Shown piece after piece: positions 22,310 through 34,245 of a stretch of DNA of 64,000 nucleotides (position 1 is the stretch's first letter; the number at the start of each line of letters is the position of its first letter). The position numbers were made by a program, and so were the translations under genes. The notes under the pieces are model-generated. The model had not been told where the DNA came from. It did no database searches and worked only from the letters and a program-made list of their open reading frames with translations. This DNA comes from Trichobilharzia regenti (lineage: Eukaryota; Platyhelminthes; Trematoda; Strigeidida; Schistosomatidae). The stretch lies in contig OX235263.1 in assembly GCA_944472135.2 (NCBI GenBank), positions 33,223,379 through 33,287,378 on the forward strand, given 5' to 3'.

Positions 22310-23380
22310 TATGTGCTCTTTAGACATCCTGTTACCGATATTATTAAAGTTAGTCTTTGAAAATCTTTTCTCTGTAAAAAAAATTCAGCCATCTAAATTT
22401 ACTCACAGATGAGTGTTAGTTGAACAAATAGTTGTCTAACAACAACAACATAAAACAACTTTGCATACGAAATTATAATAGATTCAGCAAATTCTCTACT
22501 CAAAAGATTCATGCCAATTTTTTATTTCTTCTGAAAGCTTACGTCGTTTACTAGAGTACAGTTTTTATAAGTTTTAAAGGTAGATGTGTTAATTCTACTT
22601 TAACTGACACTTAGGTCGATCTATTTCTCAAGTTGTCTATTCACTTCTTACTTTCTAATCCATTTTATCACCTTTGCTTCACGGTCGATATAAATGAATC
22701 CGCTTTACCTTCAAAGAATATGTTTAATTCTCTGGAACTATTAGTATAACAGTAGACGACTAAAGACTTAGTAAAGGAATGTTTATTTAGCAATTTGGTG
22801 TCTTCATATTAGCCAAATTATGTACACCTTATCTTCAACGCACCATTTACACAGAGCTTCACTGTTGTGCTAAATCTGTCCTTTCTTCATATTATGTCTC
22901 TTTGTATTCCTTTCACGTCTCCCATATGTTTCATTTACTTTCTTTGACATCAAATCTATCTCCTTACGATTTGATGTTTTTATGCTGATTAACGTCCCTT
23001 TATATACTACTGATAAATCTTATTAGTAGCACACGTCACATTAGGTTGTCTCTTTTGGTTGAAAATATTTATATATAAGATAATACAAATCAGTGGTGGA
23101 AGGTACTTATTTCAATTTCTCAGAATAGATCTCAGCAACAATAAATGCCTTCAAAATTTAATTTTCTGCAGTTGTCGAATACTTGTCCATTTATTTATAT
23201 ATTTATTTCTTCATTTTTTGTTAATTTTATTCATTCATTTTGGTGAGACTTAGGATAATATTTACGGAGAAGATTTGTTTCATTTTAACAGTTCATTCAC
23301 TCCAATTTATAATTTATTATCTGATGATGAAGTTTAGGGTTTTCATTTTGAAATAAATCTTTTTATAAGATCCTATTTCT
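22310..23380. other. Intron sequence with one weak repeat
   Basis: Mostly unrecognised. The stretch 22850-23045, ending tcttattagtagcacacgtc, resembles the right arm of the inverted repeat at 42780-42935. Confidence 0.35.
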
Positions 23381-23394
23381 TGTGTGATGCATTC

Positions 23395-23920
23395 AAATCT
23401 TTTGCACTCCACAGCATAAAGAATAAGATTCGAATTTTTAACACAAATGTGAAGTTAGTCAGTCGATTCTTCCATACGGGTCAGAAACTTGCAGAGCGTG
23501 TCTGTCAAGAAAAGCATTTCCAACAGGTTGCAGATTGTTATCAACAGCTGACAACTTCGCTGGCTCCATACTGAGGGTCACGGGTCCAGCCAGAAAGAAT
23601 TAGTTGGTTGGCGACAAACCAACCAAGAGCCGATTGCTCAACAACTATTCAGGAAAAAATGGAGATGGATCGGGCATACGTTGAGGGATTCGTCATATAA
23701 CTGCGCACCAGGCCTTCGAGTGGAATCCAAATGGGAAGCAACGAGTGGATCATGGGCACGAGAGTGACTTGTAGGAGATCGTGCGGCGAGGAGGAGATGA
23801 GAGATTGTAGGCAGTCGTCAAGCTAGCCAACTGAAGAGGGTGGCAGCAAATAGAAGAAATTGGAGATGTGTTGCTGAAGCTGTATGTTTACAGTCGGAAC
23901 CCAAGGATATAATAACAATA
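23395..23920 (+). pseudogene. RTE-clade LINE, 3' end
   Basis: Close to the 19045 copy: SIKNKIRIFNTNVKLVSRFF, HFQQVADCYQQLTTSLAPY, then in another frame KKWRWIGHTLRDSSYNCAPG. It ends with the gctgaagctgtatgtt tail and a short (AATA) run. Only the C-terminal end is left. Confidence 0.75.
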
Positions 23921-24243
23921 ATTTCTGGTGTGAAGTGATCCAGATCTCTGAATCAGGTTTATCAACGTATACCTTCCATTAGATAAGCCTCAAAATAGCT
24001 AAACACTTACCCTCTATTCTGATCATTTTGGTTGTTGTCAGTGATCTCCCACAGATGTATCCTGTTGACAAAACATTATGGATTAACAGTCAAACACTCT
24101 GTCATAGTGATTCATTATATAATTACACATATGTGAAAAATGACTTATTTTGTAAACTTCAAATGGTTAAACCCTATTCATTCAGTTGTAACACACTCAT
24201 ATTCTTTATTCTGTCTTATGTTGACCTCATTTCTTACATATAG

Positions 24244-24627
24244 GAGAGAAATTGGGAAGTAATTGATGTCAGTAAAACACGAGTTGATCAATTTCGACGT
24301 ACAATGCCATTGATTACAGATTTACGTAATCCAGCTATGCGTACAAGACATTGGGATCGTATAAAAGAAGAAATGAATAAACAATTTGATGTGAATTCTG
24401 AAAATTTTACATTAGAATCTATTATTCAGCTAGGATTTGAACAATATACAGATTTAGTTAATGAGATTTCAAGTGCAGCAACTAAAGAATTGGCCATTGA
24501 AAAGGCTTTAGACGCTATGGAACGTTTTTGGCAAAATAATGAACTTGATATGGTACCATACAAAGAAAAAAATACTTATAAAATTCGATCTACAGAGGAA
24601 ATATTTGAAGCATTAGAAGATAATCAG
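24244..24627 (+). CDS. DNAH2: Dynein heavy chain exon 6 of window (linker start)
   Basis: 128 codons, phase 0 at both ends. Conserved start of the dynein linker, the lever that moves on ATP hydrolysis: FRRTMPLITDLRNPAMRTRH with WDRIKEEMNKQFDV (the DLRNPAMRxRHW block is shared by axonemal dyneins), FTLESIIQLGFEQYTDLVNE, EKALDAMERFWQN and YKIRSTEEIFEALEDNQ. Acceptor cttacatatag, donor cag/gtgaga. Confidence 0.96.
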
Positions 24628-24744
24628 GTGAGAAACAAACACTGGTAATGCTACACGGTAACGGTACCATGTTTAAATTCATAGAAGTGAGGTTTCATAT
24701 ATTTTTTTTCAAATATTGGTTTGCAGGGATTCGATCGATTTGGT

Positions 24745-25090
24745 TACAGGATTTTGTCATTAGCTGACATCAGTCGAAGAACCATTGGAAAATCTGCAGG
24801 GAGTACTGGACAGCCTTCTGTTTCATCCTCGTTTGAGTTTTTCCATCAGTATGCACCCATCAGGGTTCGAACCTAAGACCTTCTGGTTACAAGGCGAGCT
24901 CATAGACCATTAAGCCACTGGGACCTGATCCAATGGCCCATGAATTCCAAATTCTGTCCATTCTTCGACGAGTATTTGCCCCCACACTCGACTTGCTGCA
25001 CCCTATTGGTCACGGCTTCCCACTAGAACCCCAGGTAGCTAAATACCTGAATATGACTGGTCGCTAGTGAGCATCTCATTGATTTTCAAG
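24745..25090 (-). repeat. Hammerhead SINE family A, degenerate
   Basis: Reverse, near full-length copy. The minus strand has a fair B box gggttcgaacc reading as ggttcgaaccct and an A box tggcttaatgg. The ribozyme part has lost the conserved core next to gtgcatactgatgg. Confidence 0.72.
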
Positions 25091-25120
25091 TATTGGTATT
25101 TCAGGCATTTTTTTCATTTC

Positions 25121-25340
25121 TTTTACGTTCCTACTGGAACATAGGGCTTCATGATAGAGTCTTGAAGTTTTGGTAGTAGTTGTGTATTGTATTTACGGGA
25201 TGGGGTTGGTAGCCTCACGCACAACCTTCCCTATTTACCAATCCTATTACTGGCTTAGTGAGGTAAAGGAGTCCTCTGGTTGGCGTTCGAACCCCAGATC
25301 ACCTGCGTGGTTGACAACTGTGCCACCAACCTACCGGTTT
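25121..25340 (-). repeat. tRNA-SINE family C
   Basis: Reverse copy: cgttcctactggaacatagg at the left (3' end of the element) and a tRNA-like head with gtggcacag at the right. Confidence 0.75.
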
Positions 25341-25962
25341 TACGAGAACCACTTCTTGTGCAACGGATCATATTAATTGTGTAGTTCACCATCGAACAAT
25401 TAATTTCCAATTACGTAACACTCTGTGAAGTTTGATAGCATAGAATTTAAAGCTGCAAAACATAACTGATTTAAAATGGCAAGTGGAACAAGTGAAATAA
25501 TACCGGGGACAATTCGAAGTGAGAATAGTAATAGTAACAATTGACGTAATAAGGGAATAGTAAACTAATTGAATAGACGAAATGAAAAAATTGGTGGAGC
25601 CAAAGTATGAAGCGAAGTTATCATACTTTAGCATAGAGTGATTAAGACCATGAAAGTTAGAGTGGTTCAACGAACTTGTTCTCTACACAGAGATCTGACC
25701 AAAGCTTCAACAATACAGATGAGTGGGATACTTAATGATTTGGACAAATTACTTTTGGTCTTTTAGAAATCTTTAAAGGCGGAGACTACAGAGATAGGAT
25801 GATCAGTGATTGCGCTTGTTATCGCTCGACTTCCACTTCTTCGTAACCATGCTGCATATATGAATAATAATGATAATATTATGTATAGTTTCTAAAATAA
25901 ATAACAGCATTTACAGAACGCTACATAAACTTGCCTTATACTTGAATTATTCATCTGCCCAG

Positions 25963-26242
25963 GTTCAATTATCTACAATGAAAACATCACGATTTGTTAA
26001 ACCATTTGAATATTTAGTCGATGTATGGGAACGTGTACTTTCATTAATTACAGAAACTGTTGAATATTTATTAACTGTACAAAGACAGTATATGTATATG
26101 GAAACAATATTTCTAGGCGAAGATATACGTAAACAATTACCAAAAGAATCTGCAGCATTCGATATGATTAATATTCAATGGCAAGCTATCACTATGTTTT
26201 TAAATGAAACACGTAATACACGAGCATGTGCAAGTAAACCAG
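25963..26242 (+). CDS. DNAH2: Dynein heavy chain exon 7 of window (linker)
   Basis: 93 codons plus one base: VQLSTMKTSRFVKPFEYLVD, VWERVLSLITETVEYLLTVQ, RQYMYMETIFLGEDIRKQLP and FDMINIQWQAITMFLNETRN. The pattern W-x-x-L-x-x-I/V-x-E, then QR-x-YMY-L-E-x-IF is conserved through dynein linkers. Ends in phase 1; the Gly codon is completed by the next exon. Acceptor tctgcccag, donor ag/gtcagt. Confidence 0.96.
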
Positions 26243-26593
26243 GTCAGTATGATTAATGATTGATTGTAGGCTGAGATAAGCACATTTATTGATTTTTATA
26301 AATTTATATTAAAAGTGAAGAGAAGCGGATTCGATGATTGGTTATTACAAATCACCTAAGGATTATTCTGTCCTATTGTTTGTTATGTTTGCAATCCTGA
26401 ACAAATATTATGGTTTGTAAGCTTGTAGAAGATTGTCTAGCGAGCTCAATAACATAACAAGTATGCGAATAACAACCCAAGTTAATGACATGATAGTGTA
26501 ACGATATATTATCAAAAATACAGTAATGAGTTATATTAATCAAAGGGTTACTTGGATGTACAATTAAAGACCATGGCTACAAATTATTAATAT

Positions 26594-26944
26594 TGTAACA
26601 ACAGAAGACAAGGGTCAGGCAACAGATAGGCTATTTATAAAATCAACACATATTTATAGATTTTCATGTACATTATTATCGATTATAGATATGATAGAGA
26701 GCAAACAAACACAGTCTTCTGATTGGTGGTGGTTTCTCGCTGAACGTTAATCTTTCATCTCTTTGTGGCCGTTTCTTCAAGTTCAGATTATCTATCTTCA
26801 AACTGTATTCGCCTATGCAAAGTCTTCTGTGATTGGTCGTTGAGTTAGTCTTTGTTTTTATTCTTCTCATGACCAATATTGGGGACGTAAACATGGACGT
26901 TAATTACTGTCTACCAATTTGGCTAGCGGCTAGCTCTCACCATA
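26594..26944 (+). mobile_element. Solo LTR, copy 2
   Basis: 351 bp, same length as copy 1, tgtaacaacag start and tctcaccata end, flanked by ATAT (26590-26593 and 26945-26948). It differs from copy 1 at only scattered sites, so the two insertions are of similar age. Confidence 0.8.
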
Positions 26945-27459
26945 ATATAATTCACAAAAGCGTTCACTGCTGGAATCGTGTCTACTGGTAGAAGCTGTGT
27001 ACCGGTTGTAGAATTGCCTTCAGATGAGGATAAGAGGTTCCTGCCAAAAATCCAAAGTATACGACACGGTTATGAGTGGAGCAAGTAGACAGTAAAGACC
27101 CATAAGAAGGTGAAGCGACCAACAGTACACTGTATTATAGATTGTTATCTATATTTCAACATGAATCGTTCTAAACAAAAGTCATTTAGAATGTCTATAA
27201 TTACAATAGCTAACAAAAAAGTGTACAATAATATTGTTACGTACTCCACAAGCTTTCCACACATATTCACTCACCCATGCTGTCATGCAGGAATTATGAT
27301 CAAAATAAACTTGAAACTCATGGAAAATGAAAACATACGAAGTTAGACTTATTAATGAGAAGAGTTAAATAATATATGATTTTGTAGAGAGATTTAAGTT
27401 GCCTGTACACAAACAGATATACAGACAACATAAACGGTAGAAAATATACATATAATTCA

Positions 27460-27735
27460 ATTTGGATTTTCCCGTTGTTTGTCTGGACCGAAGTACTCGG
27501 TTTCAGGTTGACATGTCGGCGGCTTCTTGCACAGATGCTTCTACAACGTTTGATCATGTGACTTGAAGTCAATTGGTTGATGGTGACTAGCAGTGAAAGA
27601 GAACCTGAGTGGGAACACCATCACTCACTGGGAAATATACGTGCATCCAGATGAAGAGTCCTAAGTAGGGTGAAGTGCACATCCTGGAATCCACTGCTAG
27701 TTTCTGTCAACCAACTGAATACACCTGTTCGTGTC
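27460..27735. repeat. Family B SINE relics, mixed orientation
   Basis: A reverse 3' extension block (caggttgacatgtcggc) runs into a plus-strand family B piece with caccatcactcactggg, a degraded hammerhead region (core lost) and tail cctggaatccactgctag. Confidence 0.6.
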
Positions 27736-27739
27736 TGCT

Positions 27740-28900
27740 TTCTTTTCAAACGTCTATTATTAACTCTAATTCTGCGGTTTATCACCCATTTAACTGTTCT
27801 GTATACTAATGCTAAGATTATTAAAGGATTATTTGTGATGCCGATCAGATTTTGGCAGCCTGTTTGACACCTGGGCTACCTTTCCGTACATCTACATATT
27901 GCATCTAATACATCATGTTTTTATTTTTTTTTAATTTTATTTATCATCGGCCCCTCCATCTATTCCCAGTTCTATTTATTTTACCTTGAACCATGTCACT
28001 AACTTTCACAAAATATTGACTCAAAGACCTCATGGATTGTTGCCATGCTTCTATCCGCCTAACCTAATCCTACTTCAGTTAATATTACTCGTCGTGGAAG
28101 GCTTTGGTACAGCATATCTAACATATTTCCTGGCCATCTCTGCCGATGAAGCTTCACAGTTTCATGTGTTAACATCCCCTCATTACCTTATAATCTATGC
28201 CAAACCTCATAGTGACTCACCAGTCTGCACCATCTAGTACAAGAGACAGAATACAAGCGCCTACGGTCATAAACGGTTGATTTTTCCTATTTTCCAGTTT
28301 TTTATAGCCACGTCTCTTAGTCGTAAAGAAAGAAAGGCAAGGCTAACTTCTGTACAGTACACTCGTCATCTGGCGGATAGGCAGATATTATGCCTCCACC
28401 AGAAATGATGATATTTCAAATTCTTTTTGTTTATTTTTATTAAATAAAACTACAAATCAGAAGCGTACAAACTTACCGGGTTAGTTTATTACAGACAAAT
28501 TGACAGTTTATCAGGCAGTGAAAAAAGAACTCGAACTTGGAAAGAAGTATTAGTTCAGCACAAATCAAAACTTGGAAAGCACAAATCAAGCCCCAACTAT
28601 CCACTGATTTATCTGATCTCTGTTAAAGTCAAATCTTTGAAATTGCTGTTCCTTCTTTGTCAGAGTCTCTTCTTACAAGAGAAGATAGCAGAATAGCAAT
28701 TAGTATGTCGTCCATACATGTTTTTATTGCATTACAATATTTTGCCTATGTATGTCTGCAGATCTCTCCAGCTTATGGAACTGAAGATTCTGGAAAACTG
28801 TAATGACACTGTTCAGAATTATGCTAAATAAGCTACTTGATCAAGACCCAATAGGTGGGATCAGTTAACACTAAGCCATTTGTGAAAATGATACTGCTAA
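27740..28900. other. Intron sequence, possible retroelement remains
   Basis: Nothing firmly recognised. The stretch 27980-28390 has longer open runs on both strands without conserved motifs I can name. A (TA)n run lies at about 28900-28922 before the next exon. Confidence 0.35.
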
Positions 28901-28948
28901 CATATATATATATATATATACATAACTTCTTCTTCCCTGTGTTCACAG

Positions 28949-29166
28949 GTTTATTAGATCAACTAAGTAAACTTGTTCAAAGTTTAGATGAAATACAACA
29001 ATCGTTGGATATGTACTTGGAGACAAAACGTCAAATATTTCCACGATTCTATTTTATATCAAATGATGATCTATTAGAAGTCTTGGGACAAGGCAGAAAC
29101 CCAGAAGCTGTTATGCCACATTTGAAGAAATGCTTCGATAACATTAATCTTTTAAGATTAGAAAAG
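28949..29166 (+). CDS. DNAH2: Dynein heavy chain exon 8 of window (linker)
   Basis: Encodes LLDQLSKLVQSLDEIQQSLD, MYLETKRQIFPRFYFISNDD and LLEVLGQGRNPEAVMPHLKK followed by CFDNINLLRLEK. This is the most conserved linker block of all dyneins (L-E-x-KR-x-x-FPRF-YF-x-S-x-x-x-LLE-x-L-x-x...P-x-x-x-x-x-H-L-x-K-x-FD). It starts by completing a split Gly codon and ends in phase 0 at gaaaag/gtaaag. Confidence 0.97.
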
Positions 29167-29434
29167 GTAAAGACAGAGAAAAAATAATTTGTGTTAACTT
29201 TAAAGCTTGTGGAAAATGTAATATACTTATTAATTTACTGATTAATATGTTTCAATTGACATTTTAATGACTATTAGTGCAAGTCATTCAAGAGTGCTTA
29301 TCATAGGTTTGCATATACTTAATATCTTACATACGAAGGATGAGAAAACTCTAATAGAGTCATTAAGTAATTTGTCGTGAAAAATAAATGAATACAATCA
29401 TCTATAGTTTGGTTTGTAAGGGTTAGTTTTGTGT

Positions 29435-29815
29435 ATACGAGTTTCACCACGAATCGATATCACTCAGGGAACCACTAAAAACCTGGGAGTACCGGACAGC
29501 TGTTTCATCCTAGTTTGAGAGTCATCAGCAATATGCACCCACTGGAGTTCGAACCCAAGACCTTCCGGCTACAAGACAAGCTCGTATACCATTCAGCCAC
29601 TGGGACCTGATTCAGTAGCTCATGAATTCTAACTTCACCAATTCGTGATTTAGTGCGACCCCAAACAATGTCGTCGGTGGGACATCTATCCTCACAAGTG
29701 ACATCTGGATGGATCTCACTGGTCATAACTTCTCACTAGAACCCCACGAAACTCCATCCTGTAGCTAGTAACTAGCGTGCATCAAATTGATTTTCTATAA
29801 TTTGTATTTCAAGCG
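29435..29815 (-). repeat. Hammerhead SINE family A, near full length
   Basis: Reverse copy of about 380 bp and the best guide to the whole element: minus strand 5' region, A box tggctgaatgg, B box gggttcgaactcc, then the ribozyme region. Its core CTGATGA and GAAA are kept, but the conserved G10.1-C11.1 pair of stem II is replaced by a C/U mismatch and stem I rests partly on G-U pairs. Confidence 0.78.
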
Positions 29816-30179
29816 TTTTCGGTTATTTTTTCTGTATTTATATCCTCTAATTTGTAAATTTTAATCTTTATTTTACTGATCTTTCGTCAGTTCGTTGTAA
29901 GTCTTGGTCTATCAATATGGATCTTTTTGTGTAATATGCAAAATTCTGTTTTCGTGTGTCAAATACTGATTTACTAAGGTTCACTTTTTCCAGTAAAGGA
30001 CTGATGTATGGACCTATGATATCTGTAATGTATCTTGAGTAAAAGGGACTATATAATGTGCCGTTTTTAAATTAAATTCGTGTTACTTATTTTAGCACAC
30101 TGAAATACTAGAAAAAAATGACTTAACAGGCTTAACAATTGATTGCAAACACCCATTAGAAATCACAAAAGATTGATTA

Positions 30180-30425
30180 CTGAACAAATATTGAGTTTTT
30201 TTTCGATAACTTCTTCATCAGATTCTACAATTATGTATTCATAATAATGAAAGAATTAGACTGCAGTTCAGTGGGATGTATAGGTGTGCGGGTACCTAAT
30301 AAATTGTCAAAAGCATCCAGGTACTGAAAACTTCAAATAGCAGAGGCTATTGCGACTCCCATGAAACAGCGGGTGCTCTGTGTGCAGAAGAAATAGGTCT
30401 AGCCACTATTACTGCCCTCGTCTTC
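30180..30425 (+). pseudogene. PLE C-terminal relic
   Basis: Plus strand reads IAEAIATPMKQRVLCVQKK, then PLLLP, matching the end of the PLE protein at 10777 (LCTAEALAICIEKPELCVQK). The flank at 30180-30240 recurs inverted at 31525-31610 and holds ctgatga followed by cgaaa on the minus strand. Confidence 0.6.
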
Positions 30426-30569
30426 TATGGAGCTTATTAATTCATGAATTGTATATTATTGTTTTTCCTAATTTGTCTGATATTCAATGTGGTGTTATGC
30501 TGATGCATATTATCACGTTTACAGATGCTATTGAACTGTAATCTGTTGATGGTATTGTTTTGATGGTAA

Positions 30570-31230
30570 TATTATTGTTCCCTTGGGTTCCGTGTGGAAC
30601 ATAGGGCTTCAGCAACACATATCTACTTTGTTCCGTTTTCTGCTGTCCTTTTCAGCTGGCTCCACGATTGCCCACAAACTCCCATCTCCTCCTCCACGAA
30701 AGATCTCCTCCATGTCACTCTTGCACCAATGACCCACTCGTTGTTTTCTATTGTGATTCAACTCGAGTTACGGACTGCATTGAGCGTGATGTCATTCGAC
30801 GGCCTCCTCATCGTATGCCCAATCCATCTCCACTTTCTTCTACATATTTTTGAGGAATTGGCTCTCGCCTGTTGATTTTTCCCATCTATCCAGAGTTTTT
30901 GTTGCTAATTTTCTCTGGCGGGCCATTTGATCTTCAGTATAAAGTCAGCAAAAGTAGTGGCTGATAAGTCTTTAATTCGTTGGAAATGTTTTTTTCGTGA
31001 CACGCAGTGCAAATTTCTGAGCCGCACAGAAGAAATGACTGACTGAACATTGGTGTTGAAAATCTGAATCTTGTTCTTTATGCTGGCCGACTGAGTGTAG
31101 GATATTTCTGATGTTAACATCTTCATCCGTTTCGCCTATAGCTGAAATGATGCTTCCTAGATAAGTGAAGGAGGTAGCCTCTGTCAGATCTCTTCCTTTT
31201 GATGGTAATTGGTACTGGTTGATGCTGTTG
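30570..31230 (-). pseudogene. RTE-clade LINE, 3' part
   Basis: Reverse copy of the RTE tail: minus strand has ASIKNKIQIFNTNVQSV, then KKHFQRIKDLSATTFADFIL, and the 3' end gaagccctatgttccacacg at its left limit (30590). Frames are broken. Confidence 0.7.
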
Positions 31231-31284
31231 GTTGGTTGGTTATCTTCATCACCACCTTCTTCTCTATGTTATTTAAACATTAAT

Positions 31285-31498
31285 GTTGTGTGCGTCGGTG
31301 GCACAGTGGTTAGGACTCTCGCCGACCATGCACATGGTCCGGGGTTCGAGCCCACGCCGACGCACACCTGATATCTATGGTCGGCCTGCGAAATTTGGGC
31401 TACCGATATCCATGCTGAAAATTCCATACTTGTACCAAAAATACGGTGTGGAATCAAGCTGTAATCAAAAAAAATAAATAAATAAAAAAATAAGTTAA
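31285..31498 (+). repeat. tRNA-SINE family D, full copy
   Basis: Strong pol III signals: A box tggcacagtgg and B box ggttcgagcccacg, set in a tRNA-like fold with gtgcgtcgg and ccgacgcac as pairing ends. Body gctgaaaattccatac and an A-rich tail (aaaaaaaataaataaataaa). No conserved anticodon context, so it is read as a SINE and not a functional tRNA. Confidence 0.85.
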
Positions 31499-32070
31499 TA
31501 ACCCTAATTGTCTCATTATTAAGGATGCATAATTGTAGAAGCTGATGAAGAAGTTATTGAAAAGAAAACTCAGTATTTGTTCAGTAATCAGTCTTTTGAG
31601 ATTTAGTAAATCTATAAAAGCATTTATAAGATTTGTTAAAGTACTTTACTATTGGGTCATTTATTTCTTGAGTATCTCTGTTGGGAAAATCTTTGGTATT
31701 ACTTGAAATTACCTACACTTCTCGTAAGGGAATTTTATCATATCGTTTGAAAGTATATCTTTAATTCGAAAATCATACGAGTGCAGTACATATCTTAAAT
31801 CTTCTTATACTCACTATCTACGTAATCATTTTGTCTTCCCTCTAATTAATATGCCATTCTTCCACAACTCAATCGCTATCATAATAATAATAAAAGGCAA
31901 ATCTGTTTGACAGAACACATGATATGAAGGAACTACTTCGACCCAGTTTCGTATATATTAATCAACTGGTTATGTCAGTGAAGTAACGCCTAAAGATGTA
32001 AAATAATACAGTTTAATTAATGAACTGTTATGTTTGAATGACATGCAGTCAGTCTGGCAATAAATGAAAG

Positions 32071-32365
32071 TGTAACAACAGAAGACAAGGGCTAGGCAAC
32101 AGATCGTTTTATTATGAAAATCAACACGTATTTATACATATTTCACATACATTATTATAGCTTATGCAAGTAGAAAAGTGCAGTTATCTGATTAATTGTT
32201 TATCAGAAGTTAGGCAGACAAACGCAGGCTTCTGATTGGTTGTTTCGGGATTCCTTGACAAATAGAGTTCTCTATCTGCGAATCATATTTTGCCACGTTA
32301 ACTTTGCTGTGATTGGTTGTTGAATCAGCCTTGCTCATATTTTCTCACGGCCTGCTCTCACCACA
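32071..32365 (+). mobile_element. Solo LTR, copy 3
   Basis: 295 bp, tgtaacaacagaagacaagg to ctctcaccaca, flanked by AAAG (32067-32070, 32366-32369). Shorter and more diverged than copies 1 and 2. Confidence 0.8.
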
Positions 32366-32559
32366 AAAGAAGTTAAGCCTAAAAATAAGCTATTTAGGGA
32401 GATATTAAAATAAGTATTTAGTGTTATGCATAAGATCAGTCATACGTGCTTTTTCGAGATTAGTTCTAACAAGTTTGTTACCTAGTTTGACGATACACAC
32501 CATTAAAAAGTTTAATTCCTCGTATTACTCTGTAATACTATTTTAACATGTCTGGAGTT

Positions 32560-32705
32560 GTTACGTGAAAATAGTGGGTTCGATCTCTAGCAGCGTCGTG
32601 GAGGTGCACTGCTATGAGTACCAAACAGCGACGACACACCTGTCTATCGTCCTCCTGATTTTCAATGATTCTTTAACCGATGTCAGTTCATGACAAAATT
32701 CTGCA
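32560..32705 (+). repeat. Family A SINE fragment
   Basis: Keeps a B-box-like gtgggttcgatctc and the tail ttcaatgattctttaaccgatgtcag pattern of family A (written here in pieces), with an unrecognisable ribozyme core. Confidence 0.45.
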
Positions 32706-32999
32706 TTGAAACAGTTCTCTTTATTATTGAAAGTGATATTTTTCAAGCCTTTGTTGTAACTAAAGTGAAGCGGACCATCCTTCCTTCAATAGCCATTGTC
32801 ATAGAACAGTTTCAACAAGCATAGCTGAATAAATAGTATCCAAAATGCTACAGTTTTAACTACACTATATTCAGGTCTTTACTTAGTTGCCAATTATATG
32901 TGATAATTCCATACTGATTTGTTTACTAGATATATCACACAGTGAAACAGTATTATCTATTGGATGACTCAGTTTCCAACACAATTTATTATTCATAAC

Positions 33000-33620
33000 C
33001 ATGCCATCAATTATAATCACACGACTTCAAAACTTGGGTTTTATAGTTTCTTTGTCCTCTCTTATTTGTTGTAGGAGTAGTAAAATTTCCCAGATATATG
33101 GAACAGGTGCTGATTCACTCCTGTTACACGTATTCTCTTCAGTTAATTCGACAAACAAAGCTTCCGTTATAAATCTCCCCCCCCCCACCCTGTGACATTA
33201 GATTTTAAAACTGTCATCTTATCCCATCCAGCCTATTGTACGGTTGTGTGTAATTGTATGTAATGCTACAGCTGAACTTTTCTCTAGATTTCTTATCTTA
33301 TTCGGGTCAAAAAATCTAGATTTTGATAGGTTTCTACATTCAGTTAGTCTGACTGCCCCTGTTCTACTACTTTCACCTATGTATTTGACCTGACAATCAT
33401 TGCATGCAGGGTATTAGATAAACTAAACTGTCTTGTTTAATTGGCTCCCTAGCATCCTTTAACCGACAAAGCTTATTGCTGATTAAGTTTGTGGGCTGGA
33501 ATGCTGGCCTTTTTTATTCCTGCATTGTTAAGAGTTCTCCGTAAGTTTTCTGAGGTTCCCTCTTTGTATGAGAGTACTACTGATGACTTATATTCCCTAT
33601 TGTTGGTTTTGTCATTATCC
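33000..33620 (-). pseudogene. PLE GIY-YIG relic
   Basis: The minus strand, with frameshifts, gives LRRTLNNAGIKKASIPAHKL, DSLVYLIPCNDCQVKYIGES and SSRTGAVRLTECRNLSKSRF. It matches the copy at 43535 in order and spacing (nuclease YxIP...YIG). RT absent. Confidence 0.7.
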
Positions 33621-33674
33621 TATGCATGTTTGACATGCACGTCGTCATTAGTATTATTATTATCATCACTACCA

Positions 33675-33842
33675 GAGGCTGTGTTCCTTACGAATTGGGT
33701 TGCCAGCCTCGCGCCCAATCTCTTTCCTTCTTTACTAGGCTTAATAGCTGCTAAGTGTAATGTTTAGGAGTGCATCAGCCAGGAATAGAACTTGGACTAC
33801 CTTCGCAGTTAGTGAGCGTCCTACCACTTAATCACCGACATA
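33675..33842 (-). repeat. tRNA-SINE family C fragment
   Basis: Body ggttgccagcctcgcgccca and a degraded head; lacks the 3' end block. Confidence 0.55.
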
Positions 33843-34245
33843 TTCCATTAATTCTAGGTAAGAACTAAGAAATGACATATTTGAAATATTTATAGTTACA
33901 GAAATATAGGTGCCATTCTACGAAGTTATATACTTTCTAAGCAGTTGTTTATTTCATCTCAGTAGAGAAGGAAATGCTGGTTTAATGTATAAATACAAGA
34001 TTTGGCTCTAGCCTAACACGTTATGGGGTAAATAATACCGAATCACACTATGTTACACCTGTACACCTATACAAAAAGTACGGAATTACGTCATAGTATC
34101 AATGCTCAAGTTTTGCTCCTCTACTAACTTAATTCACTTGTTTGCCGATCACTTTCTCATTATTACTAACGATCAACGTATACATATGTGTAATGAACAA
34201 TGTAGATTTGCTTTAAAGAAGATAAAAAACATATTTTCAATTTAG

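Noticed and set aside
27986..28237. 83-residue plus-strand frame
   Set aside because: No conserved motif and open on both strands; probably a chance or decayed retroelement frame.
31285..31370. tRNA gene
   Set aside because: A and B boxes and pairing ends are good, but the same unit with its body and A-rich tail repeats at 41200 and the left edge, so it is a SINE head.
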